Source: Xanthobacter aminoxidans (GTDB taxonomy: Bacteria; Pseudomonadota; Alphaproteobacteria; Rhizobiales; Xanthobacteraceae). From it: 64,000 nt of DNA. The stretch spans positions 62,001-126,000 of the forward strand of contig NZ_JAMJXC010000010.1 of assembly GCF_023571765.1 (NCBI RefSeq), given 5' to 3'. Of the stretch, positions 44,523 through 52,406 are shown piece after piece. A program made the position numbers and the translations under genes. Each line of letters starts with the position of its first letter. Position 1 is the stretch's first letter. Under the pieces are notes generated by a model. It did no database searches, had not been told where the DNA came from, and saw only the letters and a list, made by a program, of their open reading frames with translations.

Positions 44523-45218
44523 ATGGGTGCAGCTGTTCTTGCTGATGACGGTGGTCGCGTCATCAATCCCTCTCACCATGAGAGAGGTCTTGTGGCGGCT
44601 TGGCTCGGAAATGCCGTCGGAACGTTCGTCGATGTCGGTGCGGGGGATCCCATCCGCGGCAGCCAGACCTATCATCTCGAGCTGAACGGCTGGAAGGGTC
44701 TGCTCATCGAGCCGTCCGTCGAGCTGGCCAAGGCGTTGGAGACGACACGAAAGTCTCCGGTCGTCCCGGTCGCCTGTGCGGCGCCCGGAGCGCCCGACAT
44801 ACTTCAGCTCTGGCTTCTGGGATGGGAGGCGCGGTCACACCTGTTCCCCGGCGACCAGCCGAGCGGCGTGATGCGCGTGGCGGCCAGAACGCTTGATGAT
44901 ATTCTGGCGGAGGCAGGCATCACCAGCTTCGATTTCCTCTCCCTCGACGTGGGGGGCACCGAGGCGGACGTTCTTTCCGGCTTCACCGCCTCCCGTTTCA
45001 AGCCGCGTCTCATCCTGGTCGACGACCGGGTGGATTTCGGCCGCAGCCGCCGCCTGTTGCGGGCACATGATTATGTGCCGGTCCGTCGCACCGGGCACAA
45101 CGCCTGGTTCGTGCCCCGCAAGGTCGCCGGCCTTGCGTTCGCGGACAGGGTGACGCTCGCGTGGCACTACGGGCCGGCGCGCCTCGCGCGGCGGCTGCAG
45201 CGCCGCGTTCTGGCTTGA
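44523..45218 (+). CDS. FkbM-type methyltransferase-like protein
   Basis: A 231-residue protein resembling FkbM methyltransferases. GTFVDVGAGDPIRGSQTYHLELNGWKG replaces the usual motif I, LLIEPSVELAKAL gives the acidic strand, and FDFLSLDVGGTEADVLSGF corresponds to the KIDVEGxExxVL signature, with Gly-Gly in place of Glu-Gly. Activity is thus less certain than for the two FkbM genes of the polysaccharide locus. The C-terminal part is Arg-rich. The gene end is overlapped on the other strand by the tail of the decayed FUSC frame. Confidence 0.7.
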   Translation: MGAAVLADDGGRVINPSHHERGLVAAWLGNAVGTFVDVGAGDPIRGSQTYHLELNGWKGLLIEPSVELAKALETTRKSPVVPVACAAPGAPDILQLWLLGWEARSHLFPGDQPSGVMRVAARTLDDILAEAGITSFDFLSLDVGGTEADVLSGFTASRFKPRLILVDDRVDFGRSRRLLRAHDYVPVRRTGHNAWFVPRKVAGLAFADRVTLAWHYGPARLARRLQRRVLA

Positions 45219-45264
45219 TGCCGGAGAGTGCGCCCTCGCCAGCCGGGTCGACAGTCGGGGCTGG

Positions 45265-45712
45265 CGTGAGCCGCCTGTTGTGAAGCGCGGACAGGACGAG
45301 TGACGCGATCAGCATCAGGGCGACGCCGATGAAGATACCGGTGAGGCGTTCCACCACCGGCATCAGTTCGGCGGGCGGGCCGCCGTCGGTGAGCAAGCGG
45401 GAGAAATAGAAGATGCCGCCCGCGAGCACCGCCAGATAGACGAGAAGACTATCGAGCTGGAGCAGGAGCGCGGCCAGCCCGGCGAATGCTCCCAGGATGC
45501 AGCCGAGCACGCGCTCGCGCACGAGGATGGTGCCGAAATCCCGGTCCAGCAGCGCAAGGGACGCGCCGATGGCCTGCGGCAGCGACCGCAGGTCGAAGCA
45601 CGATCATAAAATGACCATGGCAACCGCTGAGGTGCCGCCGGTGACGAGGCTGATCTGCATGAGGTCGAGATCGGCCGTCAGCGGCGCCTCCCCACACAAT
45701 TGCGGCGCCGGC
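45265..45712 (-). pseudogene. remnant of a FUSC-like inner-membrane transporter gene
   Basis: On the minus strand one frame reads APLTADLDLMQISLVTGG..AVAMVIL, then a TGA (45606-45604), then in the same frame SCFDLRSLPQAIGASLALLDRDFG, LVRERVLGCILGAFAGLAALL and two further hydrophobic helices ending near SALHNRR. The second half resembles the conserved RxLGtxxGAxxG segment of FUSC/aromatic-acid exporter proteins. The rest of a transporter is missing on both sides, so this looks like a truncated gene with an in-frame stop. A GTG at 45522 could still start a short membrane peptide. Family assignment is by eye. Confidence 0.5.
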
Positions 45713-45813
45713 CTGTCCGGATGACGGTGCCGGAGCGTACCCGCGCTTGATTCCCTTTGGGAACCCCTCGGCGCCAGAGCCCGATCGCAGAGGGGCCGGC
45801 GCCGTACGCGGGC

Positions 45814-46107
45814 TCAGCCGTGCCTGTCCTTGTTCTCGCCGATGGACGTGGCGATGTCGGTGAAGGTCGGGGAGGGGCCTTCCTGGCGATTGGTGGCCGC
45901 GCGCAGGAAGCGGATGGGGAACAACACCCCTTCGGCCTGGCCCGGGCTGATGGTGCGGCAGGCGGCATCGCGGCGGCAGGCGTCCTCCGCCTCGGCGAGC
46001 GCTGTCTCGATCTCGCCGGAGGTGAGAAGGCCCTTGTTCCGCATGGTCTCGACCAGGCGCGACAAGGCGAGGAGCACGCCTTCCAATTGCAGGTTCGCGG
46101 TGTTCAT
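45814..46107 (-). CDS. hypothetical small soluble protein
   Basis: A 97-residue protein not recognised. The first half is predicted helical ([40 protein letters not shown]) with two Cys (CRRDAAC), and the tail is polar. ATG 46107 follows GGAG at good spacing. It is divergent from the aldehyde dehydrogenase gene, separated by about 300 bases with no other gene. No sign of membrane segments or a signal peptide. Confidence 0.6.
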   Translation of the reverse strand: MNTANLQLEGVLLALSRLVETMRNKGLLTSGEIETALAEAEDACRRDAACRTISPGQAEGVLFPIRFLRAATNRQEGPSPTFTDIATSIGENKDRHG

Positions 46108-46404
46108 GGGGTTCTCCGCTCTGGTGCGGCGTTCCGCCGTCCAGCCATGCCAACGCTGCGGACCTCGCACCGGTTTCCCCGCGCCGGCCGCAGGTTCTCA
46201 ACCGCACCGTTGCCGCATAGGATGCGCGCCCGCCCCGGCGCCTGCCCGCCACTCCACTTTCGGTGTTCGTTTCCCGCAGCGCTCCAGCCGGATGGCCGGA
46301 TGAGCGGCGGCCTACGGCCCACCGGGGCGCAAAGACCGATTCGAATACACGGTTCGACCGGCGCCTGCGCGATCCACGGCGCGGCGCCCCAAGGAGGAAG
46401 CCCG

Positions 46405-47847
46405 ATGTCCGATGCCTATCCCAACGTCCAGCTCCACATTGACGGTGTCTGGCGCGACGCCGAGGGGGGCCGCCGCATCCCGGTCATCAATCCCGCCACG
46501 GAGGAGGAGATCGGCTCGGTCGCGCACTGCTCACGGGCCGACCTCGACGCGGCGCTGGAGGCGACCGAGCGCGGCTTCGCGACCTGGAGCAAGGTATCGG
46601 CGTTCGATCGCTCCAAGCTCATGCGCAAGGCCGCCGACCTGCTGCGCGAGCGCGCCGACGGCATCGCCCGGCTGATGACGCTGGAGCAGGGCAAGCCGCT
46701 CATCGAAGCGCGGATGGAGACGCTGGCGGCCGCCGACATCATCGACTGGTTCGCCGAGGAAGGGCGCCGCGCCTATGGGCGCGTCATTCCCGCCCGCGCG
46801 CCCGGCGTCTACCAGCTCGTCATCAAGGAGCCGGTGGGGCCTGTCGCGGCCTTCACGCCGTGGAATTTCCCCCTCAACCAAGTGGTACGCAAGCTGTGCG
46901 GCGCTCTGGCGGCAGGCTGCTCCATCATCGTGAAGGCGCCGGAGGAGACGCCGGCGTCTCCCGCCGAGCTGATCCGTGCCTTCGTGGACGTGGGCGTGCC
47001 GGCCGGTGTCATCGGGCTCGTCTATGGCGTGCCGGCGGAAGTGAGCGAATATCTCATCCCGCATCCGACCATCCGCAAGATCACCTTCACCGGCTCCACC
47101 CCGGTGGGCAAGCGGCTGGCGGCACTCGCCGGCGAGCACATGAAGCGCGCGACCATGGAGCTGGGCGGGCATTCGCCGGTCATCGTTTTCGATGATGCGG
47201 ACGTGGCCGCCGCGGCCAAGCAGATCGCCACCGCCAAGTTCCGCAACGCCGGGCAGGTGTGCGTCTCGCCGACCCGCTACCTCATTCAGGAGAAGGTCTA
47301 CGAGCAGTTCGTAGACGCCTTTGTCACCGTCGCCAAGGCGGTGAAGGTGGGCAACGGCCTGGACGCCGGCACCACCATGGGCCCGCTCGCCAACGAGCGC
47401 CGCATTCCGGCCATGGAAGCCCTCATCGCCGATGCCCGCCAGAAGGGGGCAGAGGTGGCGACAGGCGGCTCACGCATTGGAAACAAAGGCTATTTCTTCG
47501 AGCCCACGGTGGTCACGGGCGTCACCCGCGACATGCGGATGATGAACGAGGAGCCGTTCGGCCCGCTGGCCATGATGCTGCCCTTCTCGGATTTCGAGGA
47601 GGCCGTCACCGAGGCCAACCGGCTGCCCTATGGCCTTGCATCCTATGCCTATACCCGCTCGGCCAAGACCGCCCAGCAGGTGGCGCACCGGGTGCAGGCG
47701 GGCATGATGACCATCAACCATCTGGGCCTTGCGCTGCCTGAGGTTCCCTTCGGCGGCATCAAGGATTCCGGCTATGGCTCGGAAGGCGGCTCGGAGGCCA
47801 TCGAGGCCTATCTGAACCCCAAGTTCGTGTCCCAGGCCGGGATCTAA
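46405..47847 (+). CDS. NAD(P)-dependent aldehyde dehydrogenase (succinate-semialdehyde dehydrogenase-like)
   Basis: A 480-residue ALDH superfamily enzyme with all catalytic residues: Asn154 in TPWNFP, Glu252 in [10 protein letters not shown] and Cys286 in [26 protein letters not shown] is the cofactor loop and [10 protein letters not shown] the C-terminal signature. It oxidises an aldehyde to the carboxylic acid; the substrate is not predictable, though the SSADH/GabD branch looks closest. ATG 46405 follows AAGGAGG. It is convergent with the SDR gene. Together with that gene and the BKACE genes further on it may form one catabolic unit. Confidence 0.9.
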   Translation: MSDAYPNVQLHIDGVWRDAEGGRRIPVINPATEEEIGSVAHCSRADLDAALEATERGFATWSKVSAFDRSKLMRKAADLLRERADGIARLMTLEQGKPLIEARMETLAAADIIDWFAEEGRRAYGRVIPARAPGVYQLVIKEPVGPVAAFTPWNFPLNQVVRKLCGALAAGCSIIVKAPEETPASPAELIRAFVDVGVPAGVIGLVYGVPAEVSEYLIPHPTIRKITFTGSTPVGKRLAALAGEHMKRATMELGGHSPVIVFDDADVAAAAKQIATAKFRNAGQVCVSPTRYLIQEKVYEQFVDAFVTVAKAVKVGNGLDAGTTMGPLANERRIPAMEALIADARQKGAEVATGGSRIGNKGYFFEPTVVTGVTRDMRMMNEEPFGPLAMMLPFSDFEEAVTEANRLPYGLASYAYTRSAKTAQQVAHRVQAGMMTINHLGLALPEVPFGGIKDSGYGSEGGSEAIEAYLNPKFVSQAGI

Positions 47848-47869
47848 CCCTCAGGCAGAAAAGAACTTT

Positions 47870-47900
47870 CGCCGCCCTCCGGCTGGGCTGGAGGGCGGCG
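47870..47900 (-). terminator. hairpin between the ALDH and SDR genes
   Basis: CGCCGCCCTCC (47870-47880) pairs perfectly with GGAGGGCGGCG (47890-47900). On the minus strand it is followed by AAAGTTCTTTTC, so it mainly serves the SDR gene. Confidence 0.65.
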
Positions 47901-47913
47901 GCGGTTCAGGCGG

Positions 47914-48690
47914 CTACACCAGCATCTGCATGTCGCCGTCCACCGCGATGGCTTGGCCGGAAATGGTGGAGCCCATCGGGGACGACAGGAAAACCGCAAC
48001 ATTGGCAAGGTGTTGTGGCGGGATGAGGCGCTTTAGAGAGGTGGCCGAGAGGGCCATCGCCTGCACATCCTCCATGGACATGTTGCGCTCCCGCGCCTTG
48101 TTCTCGAACACCGAGCGGATGCGCGGGCCGTCTACCGATCCGGGCAGTATGGCATTGGCGCGTATACCGAATTCGCCCAGCTCCATGGCCAGGGACTTGA
48201 TGAAGCCCACCACCCCCCACTTCGCCGCCGCATAGGGCGAGCGGAGCGGAAAGCCGAAGCGGCCGGCGGCCGAGGAGAGGCCGATGATGGAGGCGTTGGC
48301 GCTCTCCTTCAGGGCCGGCACGGCGAGGCGGGTGACGTTGAAATGGCCGGTGATGTCCACCGCCAAAGTGCGGTCCCAGTCCTCCGGCGAGATCTGGTCC
48401 ACGCGGCCGGTGGGGCCGGCGATTCCCGCATTGTTTACAAGCACATCGAGCCCGCCGAGACGGCCCAGCGCGCCGTCCATGAAGGCGGCGACCGAGGCTC
48501 GATCCGACACGTCGCACCAGGTGCCGACGGACCCCGGCGCGGTGCTCCCCAAGGCCTCCAGGGCGGCCTCGTCCACGTCGCAGACTTCCACCTTCGCCCC
48601 CTCCTTCAGGAAGGCGCGGGCGATTTCCAGGCCGATGCCGCCGGCGCCGGCGGTGACGATGACGCGAATGCCGGCAATGCCGAGGTCCAT
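47914..48690 (-). CDS. SDR family oxidoreductase
   Basis: A 258-residue classical short-chain dehydrogenase. The cofactor motif is TAGAGGIG (13-20), followed by acidic CDVDE at the end of strand 2 (suggesting NAD rather than NADP). NNAG is at 86-89 and the catalytic Ser140 (GLSS), Tyr153 and Lys157 (YAAAK) are present. It interconverts an alcohol and a ketone; the substrate is unknown. It lies 72 bases downstream of the GntR gene on the same strand and is likely controlled by it. Confidence 0.88.
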   Translation of the reverse strand: MDLGIAGIRVIVTAGAGGIGLEIARAFLKEGAKVEVCDVDEAALEALGSTAPGSVGTWCDVSDRASVAAFMDGALGRLGGLDVLVNNAGIAGPTGRVDQISPEDWDRTLAVDITGHFNVTRLAVPALKESANASIIGLSSAAGRFGFPLRSPYAAAKWGVVGFIKSLAMELGEFGIRANAILPGSVDGPRIRSVFENKARERNMSMEDVQAMALSATSLKRLIPPQHLANVAVFLSSPMGSTISGQAIAVDGDMQMLV

Positions 48691-48762
48691 GGCGTTCTCC
48701 CTAGGTTTTCTGGTGGGGTATCGGTGCTGTCAGGTGCCGGTTCAGGCACGTTCAGTCTTGAA

Positions 48763-49518
48763 TCAGTCCGGAAGCACGTCGCGCGAGAGGATGAAGTCGC
48801 CCGCGCTCCAGATATCCGCGACCAGGGCGTCCCGTGCCGCGTCCGAATCGCGGGCCTTGAGGGCGGCAACGAGGCGGGCGTGGTGGAGGTGCGCCTCCCC
48901 CTGACGCACCCGCTCCGGGCCGGCGCGAAAATCGAGGTTGAGGACGGGGCCGATCTGCAGCCAGAGGCCCTCGATCATCCCCATCAGGGTGGGCAGGTGG
49001 GCGGCGCGGTAGAGGGCGAAGTGCAGGTCCTTGTTGTGGCGCATGGCGGCGGCGCCGTCCGGTCTCTTCTTGTCCCGCTCGGCGGCGAAGGCGCGCTCGC
49101 AGCGGACCACTTCGGCGATCTCCTCATCCGTCGCCTCGCGGGCGGCGGTGGCGGCGGCGAGGCCTTCGAGGCTGATGCGGATGAGGCGCAGTTCGGCGAA
49201 GCGGGCGCGGGGCATGAGGGGCACGCGCACGGCGCGGTTGGGCAGCACTTCCAGCGCGTTCTCGGCGACGAGGCGCGACACCGCTTCCCGCACCGGCATG
49301 GCGCTGGTGCCGATGGCGGCGGCCAGTCCCCGCAGGGTGAAGCGCTCGCCCGGCGCGGCGCGGCCGGAGAGCAGCAGCTCCTTCAGATCGCCATAGACCT
49401 GATCGGCCAAAGTCTGGCGGACGATGCGGCCGACACGGGCATCGAGCGTCGCCGCCGGCTCGTCGCCGCGGACCTCTGAGGCATCGCCGTCTGCGGCGGA
49501 AGGTGTCTTGTGTTCCAT
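48763..49518 (-). CDS. GntR/FadR-type (FCD) transcriptional regulator
   Basis: A 251-residue repressor-type protein. The N-terminal winged helix (about 35-100) is LADQVYGDLKELLLSGRAAPGERFTLRGLAAAIGTSAMPVREAVSRLVAENAL, and the C-terminal FCD domain (about 110-240) contains the metal/ligand-binding His region (AAMRHNKDLHFALYRAA). FCD regulators respond to small carboxylic acids and usually control adjacent catabolic genes. It is divergent from the ABC transporter operon, with a perfect TGTGATCACA palindrome between them. Confidence 0.9.
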   Translation of the reverse strand: MEHKTPSAADGDASEVRGDEPAATLDARVGRIVRQTLADQVYGDLKELLLSGRAAPGERFTLRGLAAAIGTSAMPVREAVSRLVAENALEVLPNRAVRVPLMPRARFAELRLIRISLEGLAAATAAREATDEEIAEVVRCERAFAAERDKKRPDGAAAMRHNKDLHFALYRAAHLPTLMGMIEGLWLQIGPVLNLDFRAGPERVRQGEAHLHHARLVAALKARDSDAARDALVADIWSAGDFILSRDVLPD

Positions 49519-49535
49519 GTTCCGCGTCTGCTATG

Positions 49536-49545
49536 TGTGATCACA
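49536..49545. promoter_or_regulatory. palindrome TGTGATCACA, candidate GntR operator
   Basis: A perfect 10-base palindrome 18 bases upstream of the GntR start and about 105 bases before the binding-protein gene. It has the short TGT..ACA form of FCD-type operators. One site only was seen. Confidence 0.4.
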
Positions 49546-49649
49546 GATAACAGATAGCCGAGCCAGTCGGCAATCATTCCGGAGCGGTCCGAACGGGAAA
49601 AATCCTGCCGCCGCAACGTCCAGCCGGATCCATGGGAGGAGACGACGCC

Positions 49650-50930
49650 GTGAACGACATTCCCCATCACGCCCGCATTGCGTCCGCATCCGTCGGTCGT
49701 CGCACGCTCCTGAAGGGCGTCGGCGCGGCCGCGCTTCTCGGTGGCGTCGGCATGCCGGCCATCGTGAAGGCGCAGGCCGACACCGTGACCTTCGGCCACC
49801 TCACCCCGCTCACCGGCTTCCTCGGCCCGCTCGGCGCCTATGGCCAGATGGGCGTGCAGCTCGCGGTGGAGGAGCTGAACGCGGCGGGCGGCATCAATGG
49901 CCGCAAGATCAACCTCGTGATGGAAGACAGCGTGAACCCCGCCACCGCCTCTTCCAAGGCGGAGCGCTACATCGAGCGCGACAAGGCGGCGGTGATCGTG
50001 GGCGAGATTTCCTCCGCCTCGGCGCTGGCCATCGCCCAGGTGGCGGCGCGCAACAAGATCGTATTCGTCAACACCGGCGGCAATTCCGATGCCCTGCGCG
50101 GCAAGGATTGCAACCGCTACATGTTCCATGTGGAAGGCGCCAACACCCAATATGTGAAGGCGGTGGGCGCGGCGATGCTGCGCGATGGCCTCATCAAGGG
50201 CAAGAAACTCTTCTTCCTCACCGCCGACTACGCCTTCGGCCACGATCTGTCCCGCGTCGCCAAGCGCTACATCGCCCAGAATGGCGGCGAGGTGATCGCC
50301 GACGAGCTGGTGCCCACCGACGCCACGGACTTCTCGTCCTATCTGCTCAAAGTGCGCCAGTCGCGCCCGGACGTGGTGATCTCCAACCTCGCCGGAAACC
50401 AGATCACCAACTTCATCAAGCAGTATTCGGAATTCGGCCTGAAGTATCCGTTCGGCGGCTTCGGCTTCGATACGGCGGTGGCCTGGGGCGCGGGCAAGGA
50501 TGCCTTCGGCGGCATCTGGCCGCTCATCTGGCACCATGACGTCTCCGCCCCGTCCTCCAAGGCCTTCGTCGCCGCCTTCGTGAAGAAGTGGGGCAAGCCG
50601 CCGGAGAACCAGGCGTGGGGCGACTATGTGGCCACCAAGCTCGTCGCCCGCGCCATGATCGAGACCAAGAGCACGGATTCCGCGCAGATCATCTCCTTCT
50701 TCGAGAAGGAGAAGGAGCTGGACATCCTGAAGGGTCGCAAGGGCTACTTCCGCGACTGGGACCACCAGCTCATCCAGGAGATGTACACGGTGACCCCCCG
50801 CCCGGTGGCGCAGGTGAAGGACAATTGGGACATCATGGTCCTCGGCCCGGCCGTGCCCGGTGACGGCACCGCCCTCGACGTGATCGCGCCCACCCCGGAA
50901 GAGAACGCCTGCACCTTCCCCGCGGGGTGA
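49650..50930 (+). CDS. ABC transporter substrate-binding protein, branched-chain amino acid (HAAT) type
   Basis: About 426 residues with a twin-arginine-like export signal (SVGRRTLLKGVGAAALLGG, then VKAQA) and a type I periplasmic binding fold (VTFGHLTPLTGFLGPLGAYGQMGVQLAVEELNAAGGINGRKINLV and onward). Such proteins deliver amino acids, amides, urea or aromatic/carboxylic acids to LivHM-type importers. GTG 49650 preceded by GGGAGGAG is preferred over ATG 49632. Ligand identity is not readable. It is the first gene of a rightward operon with the permease genes, separated by a 589-base repeat-filled gap. Confidence 0.9.
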   Translation: MNDIPHHARIASASVGRRTLLKGVGAAALLGGVGMPAIVKAQADTVTFGHLTPLTGFLGPLGAYGQMGVQLAVEELNAAGGINGRKINLVMEDSVNPATASSKAERYIERDKAAVIVGEISSASALAIAQVAARNKIVFVNTGGNSDALRGKDCNRYMFHVEGANTQYVKAVGAAMLRDGLIKGKKLFFLTADYAFGHDLSRVAKRYIAQNGGEVIADELVPTDATDFSSYLLKVRQSRPDVVISNLAGNQITNFIKQYSEFGLKYPFGGFGFDTAVAWGAGKDAFGGIWPLIWHHDVSAPSSKAFVAAFVKKWGKPPENQAWGDYVATKLVARAMIETKSTDSAQIISFFEKEKELDILKGRKGYFRDWDHQLIQEMYTVTPRPVAQVKDNWDIMVLGPAVPGDGTALDVIAPTPEENACTFPAG

Positions 50931-50964
50931 GGAGGCGGGTGGCTCCGGCGGGGAGGGCGGAGGG

Positions 50965-51044
50965 GCGTTGCCGGCTTCGCCGAACTTTCCGCTGGACCCC
51001 GGCTCGGCGCTCCGGCTCCGCCGTCGCTGGTCCGGGGCACCAAC
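50965..51044 (+). repeat. dispersed 80-bp repeat, copy 1
   Basis: About 80 bases running from TTGCCGGCTTCGCCGA to GGTCCGGGGCACCAAC. It is nearly identical to 51345-51424, exactly 380 bases further on, and similar to 55209-55291. Non-coding, between the binding-protein and permease genes. Confidence 0.8.
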
Positions 51045-51045
51045 T

Positions 51046-51132
51046 CCCCCCTCTCCCCTCGAAGTCGGCTGTTGCCGACTTCGACTTTTGCGAACCGAAG
51101 CCGGCAACAGCCGGGTTCGGGCGGGAGAGGGG
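51046..51132. repeat. nested inverted repeat (REP/BIME-like) with complementary loops
   Basis: The outer arms are CCCCCTCTCCC and GGGAGAGGGG (51123-51132). Inside are two hairpins: CGAAGTCGG-CTGTTG-CCGACTTCG (51060-51083) and an imperfect one at 51095-51120 with loop CAACAG. The two loops are reverse complements, so the whole element can fold as one long cruciform or as two kissing hairpins. Confidence 0.75.
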
Positions 51133-51193
51133 TTGGGGGTGAGGGGTGGGGATGTTTCCGCCTGCGCCGGACAACGGTTCACGCGGCGCCATA

Positions 51194-51230
51194 CCCCTCA
51201 CCCCAGCCCTCTCCCGCAAGGGGAGAGGGG
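51194..51230. repeat. palindromic repeat CCCTCTCCCGC...
   Basis: CCCTCTCCC-GCAA-GGGGAGAGGG hairpin with a flanking CCCCTCACCCC arm. An inverted near-copy occurs at 55057-55095. This is a widespread type of small palindrome in alphaproteobacterial genomes. Confidence 0.7.
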
Positions 51231-51344
51231 GCGGCCGATTCCGGCGCCGCCCTCGCGCCCCGGACGCATGCAGCGAAAGCGGAATGCGAGCCGGGGCCCA
51301 GCGCATGGGTTCGCCGAAGGCGGCTCAAGCGGGGATGCCTTGGG

Positions 51345-51424
51345 GCATTGCCGGCTTCGCCGACTTTTCCCCTGGACCCCGGCTCGGCGCTCCGGCTCCG
51401 CCGTCGCTGGTCCGGGGCACCAAC
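51345..51424 (+). repeat. dispersed 80-bp repeat, copy 2
   Basis: Second copy of the repeat at 50965-51044 with only a few differences. The two copies flank the palindromic elements of this intergenic region. Confidence 0.8.
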
Positions 51425-51519
51425 GCCTCCCTCTCCCGGAAGGGGAGAGGGAGTCTGAGCGGCGCGGGGTCCGCCGTCGATGTCTGCCAGTAAAAACGCC
51501 TAAGGCCGGAGAAGATGCA

Positions 51520-52401
51520 ATGCCCATGGAACTCGTCTTCCTCATCGAGCAATTGCTCAACGGGCTTCTGGTGGGTGTCGCCTATCTCTTGATCGCCCTC
51601 GGCCTCTCGCTCATCTTCTCGCTGGGCGGCATCGTGAACCTCGCCCATGGCGGCTTCTATGCCATCGGCGCCTATATCGGCGTCGAGGTCGGCAACCGCT
51701 TCGGCTTTCCCGCCGCCTTCGTCGCCGCGCCGCTCTCCGTGGCGCTCATCGGCATGGTCATCGAGCGCACCCTGTTTTCGCGCTTCTACCGGGCCGATCC
51801 CATCCTCTCGCTGCTGCTCACCTTCGGCCTCGCCATGGTGATCGAGCAGGCGCTGCGCATGGCCTTCGGCGCCACGCCCATTCCCTTCTCCATTCCCGCC
51901 TTCCTCAAGGGGCAGGTGTTCCTCGGCGACTTCATCTATTCGCGCTATCGCCTCGCCATCCTGGTGGTGGCGGCGGTGGCGGTGCTCGGGCTGTGGCTGC
52001 TGCTCCAGCGCACCGCCTTCGGCCGCGTGGTGCGGGCCGGGGTGCAGAACCCGGACATGGTGGGCGCGCTCGGCATTTCGCTCACCCCCTATCTCACGGC
52101 GGTGGCGGCCATCGGCATCGGCCTTGCGGGCCTCGCCGGCATCATGCTCGCGCCCATCTCCGGCGTGCATCCGGCCATGGGCTCGGAAATCCTCACCGCC
52201 GCCTTCGTGGTGGTGGTCATCGGCGGCCTCGGCTCGTTCTGGGGCGTGGTGGCGGCGGGGCTGCTGGTGGGCCTCGTGCGCGGGCTCACGGTCTATTTCA
52301 TCCCGCCGGCGGCCGAGGCGTCCATGTACGTCCTGATGCTGGCGGTGCTGCTCGCCCGGCCGCGCGGCCTGTTCGGCGAGCGCATCCTGCGCTTCGAGTG
52401 A
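51520..52401 (+). CDS. branched-chain amino acid-type ABC transporter permease (LivH family)
   Basis: A 293-residue permease with about eight membrane helices. The N-terminal EQLLNGLLVGVAYLLIALGLSLIFSLGGIVNLAHGGFYAIGAY is diagnostic for LivH, and the C-terminal block VVVVIGGLGSFWGVVAAGLLVGLVRGL also fits. It pairs with the LivM domain of the next gene. ATG 51520 (or 51526) follows GGAGAAG; the in-frame extension to 50968 is only the repeat region. A GTGA overlap is possible with the next gene. Confidence 0.93.
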   Translation: MPMELVFLIEQLLNGLLVGVAYLLIALGLSLIFSLGGIVNLAHGGFYAIGAYIGVEVGNRFGFPAAFVAAPLSVALIGMVIERTLFSRFYRADPILSLLLTFGLAMVIEQALRMAFGATPIPFSIPAFLKGQVFLGDFIYSRYRLAILVVAAVAVLGLWLLLQRTAFGRVVRAGVQNPDMVGALGISLTPYLTAVAAIGIGLAGLAGIMLAPISGVHPAMGSEILTAAFVVVVIGGLGSFWGVVAAGLLVGLVRGLTVYFIPPAAEASMYVLMLAVLLARPRGLFGERILRFE

Positions 52402-52406
52402 CCGCC

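Noticed and set aside
45757-46404. In-frame extension upstream of the aldehyde dehydrogenase
   Set aside because: The ALDH family N-terminus begins at ATG 46405 with AAGGAGG directly upstream; the extension is low-complexity.
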